Shown here: one piece after another, positions 11,288-22,985 of the stretch | How positions within the stretch are numbered: the stretch's first letter is position 1 | Layout of the letters: every line of letters begins with the position of its first letter | Source of the DNA: Pegea sp. RAD2-039 | Lineage: Eukaryota; Chordata; Thaliacea; Salpida; Salpidae | Reading direction: 5' to 3' | Assembly: GCA_034620365.1 (NCBI GenBank) | Contig: JAQGEQ010000071.1 | Span: forward strand, 1,550,001-1,614,000 | Length of the DNA stretch: 64,000 bases | Notes under the pieces: generated by a model | Told to the model about the DNA's origin: nothing | The model's input: only the letters and a program-made list of their open reading frames with translations | The model's database searches: none | Program-made: the position numbers and the translations under genes

Positions 11288-13376
11288 ATGGTGGATATAA
11301 ATCACCCAAACAAAACAAAATCATTTTATAAGCGCAAACAAGAGAGTAGAAATGTGGGATCTTCATTCATTGACTCTAGCAAGTGTGTTGCGTTCTTATC
11401 ACAAATAACAAGAACTGTACTTATGTTCTTTGCTTGCTACTTACTTTACTCTATTACTGTGGAAGGTACAGACATAGTGATGGACTTATGCTTTGGAGTC
11501 ACCCTTTCTGAAGTTTTTATTTCTATTCTAGTAAAAGCTTTACTAAGTTTACCTAGCTCAGTGGTGGAACATATGTATATTATAATCAAATTTTTTGGAC
11601 TTGTGCCACAAGCTGCTTTATGCTTGGTTATCAAAGACATTTTAGCATTGCGTTCTAAAAAATCAACTACTGTCGAAAAACAGTCAAAGTTAGTTAATAT
11701 ATTTTGGTTTTTTCATATAGATTTAATACGATAATAATTGTTGTTTCTATTCATGTTGACTTTTCAATCATCGAAAGTACGTTTGTGCATTAATAATGAT
11801 TTTGCTGTATACACAGAAAGTTAGGGAATCCGCTGAAAACGTATAAGCCATCAAAAAACTTTTTAAAGTCTCACACACAACAAAGTATCTCATCTAGTAG
11901 CGAAGAAGACGAAATATTTTACAGGCGCCCAAAATTTCGAAGCAGTAGACGCAGAAAACAAACCAGCTACTTTATAAATTCCATCTTTACAACTGTAGTC
12001 TTGAAATTTCAACAATTTAAACAATTTTTAAATGGATTTTTGGCTGGTAAGCTTAAATAAACTTAAATTAATATAAACTGAAAAAGAGTAATATCATAAA
12101 TATTTTTATTTCATGTTTCATTAATAGCCATTTTTAAAATCATTAGATTATTGATTTTGTTATAAAAACAACAAATAATTTTTAATTAAAACAAAGTAGA
12201 TAAGGTTGTTGTAGAAGCATTCTGCTGAATAATAACCTGTCTCTAGTTGCTTATAACAAGCTTTCGACTCGAGAGCTGTACAATCTATTACAAGTTGCTC
12301 CCATAACAAGATACTACGGAGAACAACTAACTAATAATGAAGAAGCTGAAGTTTTTGCTAGACATAATCCTCATCGATATGAAAGTAAGTTTTCCTAACT
12401 TTTTAAGTAGCTGATTTGCCACTCAAACATTATTTTCTATAATTATTTAAGTTGTTTTGACAATTTACGGAACACTTCTTTATTCTATAATCAAAACTGG
12501 TGTGTAGGTGGAAAGGAAGTACATCTCCTACTTCAGCCTACAAAGAAATTTTTATAATCTCAATCTATTATAACCTACTGTTTTATATCAATATTTGCAT
12601 CTGATACATACAGAAATATTTATTTTATTTATGTTTGAATTTAGTGGACTTAATAGAAGACAACGTATCTTTATCATCACATATTACAACCGACTCAACA
12701 GAGCAAGAGAAAATGAAAGCTCATATACCTTTATGTAGTGGTGATTGTAATAACTTAGAGTCTTTAAGTGATCGTAATTATTCATCTGTTGATGAAACAA
12801 GCTCAGAAGCTCCAAAAGATTGTAAGTTTTTCAATTAAATATTATACTTTGTAAATTAACCAGAGGAAATATACTTTAAGGAAATAACTAACTTCTTATG
12901 ATTTATTTCAAATTTTGAAAAGAAAAAACTCATTTTTCGCAGCATCTACCTGTGGAACAAAAACACCTTTTGAAGGAACTTCTTCATCTATATGTAGCGA
13001 TTTTTCTGAAACGGAATATGATGAAAGAGATGGACATGACCAGTACTCATTGAACAACTTATACGTGAAAAAATCAGAATATCACAATAAAATTCACAGC
13101 AGCAGACTGTTCGTAAACGAGACAAGATCTTCTAATCACACTCCAATGAACACCATGAACAGTATTAACCAACGTTTTCAAAAAACTGGGCAGCACTGTA
13201 CACAATCACAACATTATCATCCACATAGTGCTGGCGATGTCTCATATAGATGCAAGAATGACGTCACAAGATCAAACGCGTCAAAAAGTATGCGACCAAG
13301 AGATATACAAGCTGTGATGGAAGAAACACAAAGAAGAGGTTTTGCTAGATACTATTTTCGCCCTGTGAAACATTAA
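11288..13376 (+). CDS. Unrecognised ~457-aa membrane protein, right of pair
   Basis: Five exons: 11288-11682, 11817-12046, 12247-12384, 12645-12821 and 12943-13376. The first intron could instead run from 11693 to 11820; both versions keep frame (457 or 459 aa). The start is the ATG at 11288. A basic N-terminus precedes hydrophobic segments around residues 32-57 (TVLMFFACYLLYSI) and 65-120 (IIIKFFGLVPQAALCLVI). Next come a Ser/Glu/Arg-rich cytosolic-type stretch (SISSSSEEDE, RSSRRRK) and another helical segment. The long Ser/Thr/Asn/His-rich C-terminal half looks disordered and ends RRGFARYYFRPVKH. No family was recognised. A polyadenylation signal AATAAA is at 13482-13487. It is divergent from the preceding gene, which also encodes a membrane protein with an acidic-serine patch. 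Confidence 0.65.
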
Positions 13377-16234
13377 TATCTTTGTACTTATTTTTCCTTA
13401 TGTTGAATTTCTTGTATGCCTGAAGATTATACTTCAGAATAACTTACCTTTCAACTTCTTGTGAATAATCATAAGATAATCAATAAACACAATAACTCAA
13501 AATGATACAAATTTTCATTATGTGATTGTGGTATATTTAAAATGTACACCAGAAAATTACTTTACCGCACATGTAAATGTGCTGTCAAGTTATTATCGCA
13601 TCTTCTACAACACTAGTTTAGTCTGTCGCCATTTCTTTAGTCGTTGCTTACCCTTGTTATTAGCTTCTATAAATAAATCCTTTAAAGATTTATTTTTCAT
13701 ACAGTCATATTATCGAGATAATTTAAATATTTTAATCTATTCAACTGGGTAATTGGTTTGATTTGAAATTATTTCATCAAGTTAGTCTAATTGGTGGAAA
13801 ATTTGTACTTTGGATTCATTTACCTGAAATTTTCAGTTGTTAGAAGTTTTGCTAATTTTACTACTTGTTCATGACTTCTGTTCACAACTATACAGATTGA
13901 TTAATTGGGTAAGCAAGGTTTAGAATTCCCTTCCCGATTCCATCATTACATAAACATCTATTGCGTCTCATGTTAAAAATAAAACGTATTCTTAAAAAGC
14001 TATGTGCAGCACTGCCAGTTTCTTTACTTTCTTCTTCTAGTTTGTCATATCAAATTTTTAATTCATACTTTAAGTTTTACCTATACTTCTATTCTTTCTG
14101 TGTTAATCTTAAATTGTGATATACTTAAGATCTTTTATTTATCTCTTTCGCTCATAATACTTAGTTTTTATTCGCTATAAGAGCCGTTGAATTTGTAACT
14201 CGCAGCTACGCGTTAAATGTTTTATAGCTTGTATGCGCTTCAATATTCTTTCAATAAACAACATTATTGTGGTAATTCATTTTAACAAAATTTAACAACA
14301 ATTGTGATTAAAATAGATGCTAGATTTTGATCATTAAGCAAAACTATCTGAATTTTTTGTCAATAACTTCGCTTATTGTAAATAAATCGCAAAAACTGTT
14401 AAATTAAAACATTCGTCTTGAATTTATAATTCAAATTGATTTGTGTTAATTAACTGGTCTAAAACTAATGAAGTTTGTGGAGGTGCAGAACGAATTAGAG
14501 CGAACCTAGAAATTAAATCCGGAGTAAAAGTTGATAAATTAGTCTTAATATCAGTTTTACTTCTAATCTAGTGCTCATAACTCAAGGATGCTTATAGTTT
14601 AGTATTAAGAACATGCTAAGGTCCAGAGCACGCTTAGAAAACTAATCGTTTTACAAAAGCCCGAAAAACAATTTATCGACTGTATTCACACAAAATATCG
14701 TTACTAGCATCACTTAACAAAGCGTAAAAACCAACATTCATCTTAATAGATAAACTCGTCTAAAACCGCTTTTACATTTGCGTATGATGAATTTTTTTTC
14801 TAGATCTTTAAAATACAGATTAATCTATAAAATATTTTTCTAATTATAATTTACAAGTTTTTCTCAGATTTATTTATTACAATAAAAGCGAAGGAGGGTG
14901 CCTGAAGAGAGCAGTTATGTAAAATATCAGTTAAACAGGAAAGATGACTCATGTGTGCTTAAATTTGCTAAAGTTTAGTTGCAACTACTCAAGATAATAA
15001 TAAGCAGGTATTGTTTGATTAACCAACTTGACAGCACCAATAACTTAAGAAAAATTTTTGTGAAATAAGTAAAGAACAATCGAAAAATTTCTATAGAAAG
15101 AAAAACTTTTGTTGGCAAGAACAAAAAGTTCAAAACCTATTTTTCATAAGATAAATAAGCAGTAAAATTTGTCAACATAAACTACAATAAAATAAACATC
15201 AATTTATTTTGTTATACTTCGAGGAAAGTATTCAATCTTTTTTGAACGAGTTAAATTTTCAACTATGCATTAAAAGGTTAACTCTAATACAAACATAGAT
15301 ATAAAGAGATTATCAGATTTAAAACTTTAATCAATACATTGTAAGATTGAAAATTGAATTGTTCTTAAGTAGTAAAACTCTAAAATTATCTCAAAGATTA
15401 TTTTTAGGTATGAACCTACAGCTAAGCTTACGAGGAAATAACATGCCAAAGAGCCTAGACAGTATTTTGTTCTAGTCTAAGTTCCACTTTAAAATCGACA
15501 CAGGATAACTGAGCAATCACGTCTCAAGTCGTGTATGAAAAATTTGTTCTACAAATATTATGGAAAACATTGAAAAACTTGAAGTTGAAGGGTTTAAAAG
15601 AATTGCATTTTCATTAAAGTTAAAAAAAAAATGAATTGTAGTAATTTCGATTAAAACAAAAGTTTAGCTGCCAACTTTTGTGTTTGATTCAATTCTTGAT
15701 TGTTTAGATTTAAGCTACTTGTTTCAATTCGGTTTCTTGTAATGTTCTTGTAGAAGTAACTTAACAGCTATAAAAAGAATTCTTAATACGCACTGAGCTT
15801 AGCTAAAAGTGAGTTCACGCCAATCACACCGAATTTGCTTCCTTCTTTATACAGACTCTTTAAAATTTCTATTTCAAGCAAGCTAATCAGAGTATCAACG
15901 TTCCAAAACTCTGTGATGAAAGCACAAGTCATTTATTGACTTTCTATCACAAAAATGCGATTAGAAGAAGATTACACCCCAATACATTAATAAAGGAATT
16001 GGCATAGGTGATAAAGATCTAATTCATGAAATAAATAGTGGAAGCATGTAACACCTAAAATAATAATATATGGAAATAAACAATCTAAACCTAAAATCCC
16101 AAAAAAATAATTTACAAGAAAAATCTTCATCAAGTACAATTCAGATACAAAATCTAATTGGCATTTGGCATCAAGTTCATCTTGAGCAGCATTAAGTCTG
16201 CACAGAAGAGATTATTTTGGATGGGTCACAAACA
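13377..16234. other. Intergenic between convergent genes
   Basis: About 2.9 kb, mildly less AT-rich than the average of the window. It holds one copy of a short interspersed repeat at 14868-14916, listed separately. Otherwise no gene was recognised; an open frame near 13522-13752 lacks any coding signature. Confidence 0.5.
14868..14916 (+). repeat. Interspersed repeat, copy 1
   Basis: A 49-bp AT-rich head followed by the core GCGAAGGAGGGTGCCTGAAG and AGAGCA. The same core occurs in reverse orientation at 34831-34889 with about 40 matching bases, and its first part recurs at 32703-32737. No flanking coding remnant is visible here, so this may be a solitary end of a mobile element or a very short non-autonomous element. 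Confidence 0.6.
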
Positions 16235-17782
16235 TTAGGAAAATATTGAAGATACAAAGAATATGTTCCATATGGCAAAACAGGCACGGTCAATTATTTC
16301 TTTATAAATCACATATTCGTCAAAAGCAGAGAATAAAATCCAGGTAAGTAAAGCAATTGAACTACACAAACAAATATATCCAAATAAATCAGAAAGAGGA
16401 AGAAAAATCCACAAGCAAGATAATAAAGCAGAAAAAATATAACCAATCACAATGCAAGTTCCCAATACGATGGGTGTTTTAAATGCACACAATGATTTTT
16501 TAGCTTCATTTCTTGCTTCATACCCTTCAAAGCGTTCATCTATTTGTTTTGTTAAGTTGTTTCGATAATCCGATAGTTTATCTTCACTCCCTAATTTTTT
16601 CATCTCATCAAATTTTTTTAAAACATTATTCTTATATCCTTGGTGGTAATTTTTTAAATAATCTGCATTAATGAAGTAGGGAAACTTTTCACGACAATTA
16701 TCCATCAGTTTAGTGTAAGAATCGACACATTTATTCAGAATTGTCATATTGGATGCTTCCGCTGTGGCTTCTAACAGTGTTTTTGGTTTTGGAAAGTCGT
16801 TTTCATCATACATTTTGACATAGGACTTGAAATATTCCAACAACTCATTACACGTCACAGTTAAACCATTCACTTCTTTTTTCTTCAAATTTTTTGGTGC
16901 CAATAGCAACGGAGCAAGATTAAAAATATGTTCTTTAAATTGTTCTTCTACATCTTTAATTTGACCTTTAAAATCAGGATCACAAGCAACTTTCAGGCCT
17001 GGATGTGGCATCAAATAACAAAGCAACTCATCAAAGCATGAATGTATATGATTTCTTACTTCTTGAAGATCTGAATGTTTATCCGCAAAAAAGTTGATTT
17101 TTTTTTGTAACAGTTGAAAACCTCCTTTTTCGCCATACTCATATTGGTAAGGGTAACTCCAATCTCTAATCAAAAACATAAGTGATTGAAAAGGCTTATA
17201 CTGAGAATTCGTAAGAGCTAGTTTTCCATATTCAGTAAATAGTTGTAAATGTTCCAAATCATTTTCTTGGATGTGTTGAGATAAGTTATAAATTTGAATT
17301 GAACTTAGTAAAGTACTAAGTGAAAATATTGTAACACATTCTTCCATACTTGATTCTCCATCAAATGCACCCTGTGTGTCCATAAGCAAGATTGCAACTG
17401 TCTCACCATCTGGTAAATCTATCTTAAAGATATTGCTCCACAGAAGAATGCCAGAAGTGTCTCTTTCAGAGCCTCCCCTCCATGAGAAACCTTCTAGTGA
17501 CTTATCTGGAGAACCAAGCCAGTTCTGCTTATCATCTGTATTAAGATACTTCAACAAAAAGTTTAAGAAAAATGATTTGCCTTTTCTAAATGCTCCAGCA
17601 ACTGAAATCACTACAGCAGGTAAGTTACCAGCTTCATTTTTATCGATAATATCATGTAATGCTTGCTCATCAAATTTAAATTTACCTCCACAGGGCAGAA
17701 GAATTGGTATTGGTCTAGGGTTTTTAATAAACTCATCACTACAATGGCTAACTTCTGAGACAAAATTATGTTGAGAATCCAT
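16235..17782 (-). CDS. ATL: Atlastin GTPase, intronless, short C-terminus
   Basis: A 515-aa single-exon protein. Atlastins are dynamin-related GTPases that fuse ER membranes into the tubular network. The GTPase motifs are all present: P-loop GAFRKGKS (63-70), Thr109 in SERDTSGILLWS, DTQG (135-138), and the RD guanine motif in LIRDWSYPYQYEYG (206-207). A helical middle domain follows, then two closely spaced membrane segments at roughly 435-485. After these the protein ends in DEYVIYKEIIDRACFAIWN and a few hydrophobic residues. That covers the start of the post-membrane helix, but most of the cytosolic tail seen in human ATL1 (558 aa) is missing. Animal atlastin genes usually have many introns, so this may be a retrocopy or a lineage with intron loss. 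The open frame is intact, so it is probably functional. Confidence 0.92.
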   Translation of the reverse strand: MDSQHNFVSEVSHCSDEFIKNPRPIPILLPCGGKFKFDEQALHDIIDKNEAGNLPAVVISVAGAFRKGKSFFLNFLLKYLNTDDKQNWLGSPDKSLEGFSWRGGSERDTSGILLWSNIFKIDLPDGETVAILLMDTQGAFDGESSMEECVTIFSLSTLLSSIQIYNLSQHIQENDLEHLQLFTEYGKLALTNSQYKPFQSLMFLIRDWSYPYQYEYGEKGGFQLLQKKINFFADKHSDLQEVRNHIHSCFDELLCYLMPHPGLKVACDPDFKGQIKDVEEQFKEHIFNLAPLLLAPKNLKKKEVNGLTVTCNELLEYFKSYVKMYDENDFPKPKTLLEATAEASNMTILNKCVDSYTKLMDNCREKFPYFINADYLKNYHQGYKNNVLKKFDEMKKLGSEDKLSDYRNNLTKQIDERFEGYEARNEAKKSLCAFKTPIVLGTCIVIGYIFSALLSCLWIFLPLSDLFGYICLCSSIALLTWILFSAFDEYVIYKEIIDRACFAIWNIFFVSSIFS

Positions 17783-20700
17783 TTAAAAAAATAATCTGCA
17801 CTATAACTAGCTGTAAGTCAAACAACAAAAATTTAAACAATAAGAATTTAATGTATGATGGTTTAACCAATTAAAAAATCAATAATTTTAATTCTTTATC
17901 ATATTTCTATAACTTGTACCATTAAAAAAATTGTATTCATGTTTGAATCAGATATTTAACAAAGACTGAAAAATATTGAAAATCAAAAATCAACAAATAA
18001 TCACTTTTTATAGTAATCATTTTAATGCATTTTATAATAATAATATAAACAAAAATAAAGATAAAGAAAATAATTTTCTAGAAAAAGAAACATTAAGTTA
18101 AAGTTTTAAATATATTATAAACTTGCCTCATACAATTTAAGATATAACAAAAATCATATAAGTTCAAACACTATCAGTTTAAATTAAAATTCATTTACTT
18201 TGATTTAATATTTCAAAAATATTTAAGGTTTTATTTATACCTTTCAAATAAAGAATAATTATAATCACGAAAATCTATCACTGATTATAACAATTATAAA
18301 AAAATGGTTGAATTGCATAAAATTTAGTTACTTATATTATCAACTTATTACAGCTAGACTAAAAAAGCAATCATCATACTATTAGTTTTATTATTTAATG
18401 AGCAATTATGCAATTCTAAAAGTGAAGATACTTAAATTTCAACACATAAATTAATAATTAAAAAAAATAAGAATAACTATTATAAGTTTTTCACTAATAA
18501 AATGATGCTTAAGAAGGCTTTTATAAAACTGATATCAAAAGATTTATTTTAAATAATTATATTTAAAACAATGTTTAAAAAAATTTTAACAAATTAAAAA
18601 AAACTAATTGTACAGATTTTTAAAAACGCTAATTCATCAGAATATTTAAAGATATACAAAAATGTAAAAGAAAAACTAATTTAATTGATGTAAAATAAAT
18701 TAAATAGTTAAGTGTATGTACTGCTTTGACATAAACAAATTCTATGACCTTATTTTAATAAGTCTTTACATGGAAATGAAAAAAAAACTAAAACTTACAA
18801 TTGTATACAAAGCTTAAAAAAATATTAATTCAAGAATAAGATTAGATATATCAATTGCTTCGAATATATTTAAGCAGTTATTTTAATACAAAAATCCAAT
18901 ATAACTAGTATAATTGCAGTTATAAACAAGCAAAAGCAACCTGTTACATATGCAAATGCTGTTGAAAATGTACTTGAGACAAAATTAATAATCTGTTCAC
19001 ATTAAAGTTGTTATTGTAAATATTTAATTGCCATAATCAAGTTTTAATGAATTAAAAAAACTCGTTTACCAAGATATCAGGTGATGCTCAGAATATACCG
19101 ATACCGTTTTGTCGACAATATTTTAAAACAAGAATAATTAATCTTGCTGATAAAAGAAAACAGGAAAAATTTCTTTAAAACTAAATAGTTTCAAATATCT
19201 AATAAAAATGTAAATTATTTCAATAACACTCACGTAGTTTCTAAAATGTAAATAAGAATGAGTTGTACATTTTATAAATGCATTCAAGCTGAATAAAATT
19301 TAGGTATATACTATTTTAATTAACATAATTTTAATTGGTAGAATAATAATTAAAATTTTATTAAACAATTTAACATAGATAGACTTAAACTTATAATTAT
19401 TAGTATAAAAATCTTAAAAAAAATTTGGAGTCATTTATTTTACTATTTACAAAAAGATTGACTAAATGTTTATAAAGTACGGTAATTTACAAAGAAATAC
19501 AAACACTAATTTACAAAATATATAGAAATATCTTAATGAACGATTTTGCTTGTTGCTTATGAAGTTTAGGTTAAATTAAGTTAAATTTTCAAACGTGATG
19601 GTAAGAACAAATTCATAAACAAAAACAGTTTTAATGACTTTGAAAATAATAAATGTCATGAAATACCAATTATTATTTTTAATTATTATTTTATTAAAAT
19701 CAACACGCACACGAAATCCATAAAAAGCTTTATTTAAAAATTATTTTGTTATATATATTTAAATTAAGTATTTTAAAAATATTTTACGTAGTGCTGAAGA
19801 TCAAAGTTTTTGGTAAAGAAATAATATCGCGAAATAAATGAGATGTTTAGATAAACTTGGTAAGTCTTAGCTTGCAATAGGGTATTATTTTTCTAAACAA
19901 ATTCAATCAAATTTGTTGATAGCTTAATAAGATACTTTGATTCCTGTATTAAAACTAATTGATTAAAATGCTAAAATATTCAAACACAAAGTATAAAAGT
20001 TCATTTAACACCGAGATTAATGATTAAACTATAGTTCATTGTTTCATGACTCCACTTCGCAGGCTCAAATATGTTCGAAAAAGTCCTGGGTGAGTCGTTA
20101 GCAGCGTTTTTTCGTGTAAAATTCATAATCATTTATATTTTTCACTAATATATAAATTGAATATGCAAACTTTCTAGAGGGTTCAAAAAGTGCCAACTAA
20201 TCAAAATATCAGTATAGTTTATGTACTAAATATTTATCAAAATAATCTAAAAATTCCATTAAAAAATAAAATAAAAAAATAGTTTTAAAAGCTGATAAGT
20301 AATTGAAATTGTAACACTAAGACGTAAAGTGAATCTTTATTAGTAACTTAATAAGCATATACTATTTTATTCTTGAAAAAGAGAAAATAAAAACCAGCTT
20401 CAAAGAAAAGGAAAAGGAATAAGCCCTAAAAAACTTTTAGCTACTTTGTATTTGACTGTGTTTTGCTTTGTTACTTCTTTCGCATCTCACTAAGTTTCGC
20501 TTTGTTTTTAGCAACACCTCTAGAGCAGAACCAGCATGGCATTCTCGGCCGAAGCAGGCTATTATTATTATATTCTTTTTTATACAGTTAGTCAACTTAA
20601 AACTATTGTTTATTGTTTAAATCCTGCCAATAAGCATGAGAATGATGTGATATACTACTATTATTTTTTGGTTAAACCTATAATGTTGTATTTATAAATA

Positions 20701-21904
20701 GGATACTATCTACACCAGTAAAGAGCTATATTTTTCGCGGTATAATATTTTAAGTATAACTGTTATAGTATATACAACAAGAATTATATTTACAATTCAC
20801 AATTTGTATTTGAAAAGTATTTCTGATTACATTTTAGATAGTGGTCAACTTCTGCTTGAATTTGTTGAATAAAAGTTGACAAGTTTGCCTCAGGCATGCT
20901 AAAAAGGCTTGAGTACAACGCATCAGAATGCCATATAAATATCTTATGTAAATTTTAATCAAGCTTAAGTCAAAATTAGAATTATTATTAAGCAGCTTAA
21001 TTGGTTGCAGAGTTTATTTGATTAACTACAGAATCGTATTTTAGAGAGTCACTGTAGAATTAGACTAAAGAAAAAAAAGGTATTTTAAAGAAAAACAAAA
21101 GAAAGTAAAAACCAGAGAATAATTAGCAATACTTTTATGTATATTTAGACTGATGAAAGCATGAATTATAAGAATGAACTATTTATAAAATATTTAAATT
21201 TTAGTAATATCTGTCTAGTAAATATGAAAAAATAATTTTCATTTAGTTTTATATTTTCAGATGAAAATTGAAAAGTATGATTTTATTTGAGTGTTTAATA
21301 GACATTATTTTAAGATTAAGACCTATAAACTTTACCATAACAATAAGAAAAATACTTAATTAAACTTAGCTGTTATAATTTCACTTATGTGAATATATCA
21401 TACACTATGATATAAACTAGGATGTTTCCTGCATTTTAAACATTTTTATTAACGATATACGAGGTAAATAAGACTAGTTTGTAACTTCTAAAATGTTGGT
21501 GAAGTTTTGTAAGTTTGTAATGGAAGATGTTTCTCATTTTCTCACATTATTTTGACACTAAATCAAACTTCTTATGCACTCATAACTGTAAAAACTACAG
21601 CATCAATGGACTTTTTGACACAGTTTCAAAATATAAGAAATCAAAATAAAGAAATAATTTATACAATTATTTTGATTTGGAAATATTTTCTTTCATATTT
21701 ATGATTTTAGTTTTTAATCTCTTACCTATGATTTTACAAATTTGGTTATTTAACCAAATGGTAGCTTCTATCTTGTTATAATCTATTCTTAAATTATTAT
21801 TTTTTACATTCTTGTTGATACTAAATTGAATTTGATTTATTTTAACTTGTTTAGAAAACTCTTATGTGACTCATATTGTCAATTGTTTATTTTACAAAAT
21901 TGAA
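17783..21904. other. Long AT-rich gap
   Basis: About 4.1 kb between two divergent genes (atlastin on -, the small three-exon gene on +). It is very AT-rich up to about 20.0 kb. A slightly less AT-rich patch at 20040-20110 and 20400-20560 has no open frame; it could hold an untranslated first exon, but nothing supports that directly. Confidence 0.5.
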
Positions 21905-22985
21905 ATGAAAGCTTCTAATACTACTCCTCCCCCGGAGCAAGAAACTTCTAGACCTCCAAGCGTAGCAAGATCCTTGCATTCAGCTCATGGCGACGATGAA
22001 GACAACAGTGAAGAGTTATTTAATTATTCCTAGTTTTTTGTATAAGTTATTATTTAATATGCAACTTTAGTTGATATTTTCTTGATTTAGTGACATAATC
22101 GACTTTTTCAAAGCAATGAAATGCAGCTACAAACTGTCTGACGTCATACACTTGTTTTCCTTAACTTTCCAGTTTTGTTGAATTAACTCATCGAGCGGTT
22201 GTTGTCATGTTAATAACTTGCTATTTACAATCATTTATTTTACGTCAGACTGGCAATCTAGGAGTGAAAATGTAATTTATGATTACCAGTACTTGACCCA
22301 AGTTGATGTTTACCGCAGATTGTTGAAAATGCGGTTAGGAACAACGGTCCATCATAGCAATCCACGTTCAAGAACTTTGGTAGGTTGGAAGAATAGCATG
22401 CCAATTGAGCAATATAGATATGTCCGTGACCATAAGAGAAACCAAAAAAATATTCCTACAAGGTTTGCTTACATTTTACTATATTGATTAAATAATTTTT
22501 ACACATTTTCACGTGAACATTGTTCTACTGGTTTTTAACCATATAGCATGTATAAATGCAATAGTATTATGAACTGGTTTATACCAAAGCCGATTTTCAA
22601 ACTTTAGACACCCATCGCTATCTAAGTGATGTCCATTATTTTTTAAAGAAGCTAAATTTATTTATACTAAATATTTTTTATGATTTATTCCATGTTTAAA
22701 TTATTAATCTAAGATAAAAGCCTATGAAGTTGTTTAAACAGTTAAATTTTCGTAAATTGATTCAATAGATTAAAAAAAGTATTTATTTTCATTTTATAAG
22801 TAGTGATTACTTACATTTTGACAAAACTTGCAATTAGCTCTTCAGATTATAAGGAGCAGCATTTAATTATTGCTCATCGCCTAGCTGAACTGGAAAAACG
22901 AAGAGTGGGAACTAGGTATCTACCAAAGGGACAGAAAGTTGAAGACAAGAAAGGAAATGGTGATGATAAGTGTATCATCAGTTAA
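21905..22985 (+). CDS. Small three-exon gene, possibly ciliary
   Basis: Exons 21905-22007, 22249-22462 and 22838-22985 join in frame (phases 1 and 2) to about 154 aa. The first exon is Pro/Ser/Asp-rich. The second is basic and aromatic: YDYQYLTQVDVYRRLLKM, then GTTVHHSNPRSRTLVGWKN and EQYRYVRD. The third is a charged helix (DYKEQHLIIAHRLAELEKRR) with a Lys-rich end and terminal CIIS. The phrase RTLVGWKN...E.YRY recalls the (R/V)(T/L)L(M/I/V)G.W..ERY motif in some small axonemal microtubule-inner proteins such as CFAP68, but this is a weak resemblance. The terminal CIIS has the form of a CAAX prenylation box. The first donor is GTGAAG and the second GTTTGC; both are weaker than usual. The family is unassigned. 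Confidence 0.6.

Noticed and set aside
16020-16234. Extra 3' exon completing the atlastin tail
   Set aside because: An acceptor-like CTGTGCAG at about 16200 opens a frame, but no donor in the last codons gives the right phase and the encoded residues do not resemble an atlastin tail.
17376-17774. Plus-strand open frame of 132 codons
   Set aside because: Exact antisense shadow of the atlastin GTPase domain.
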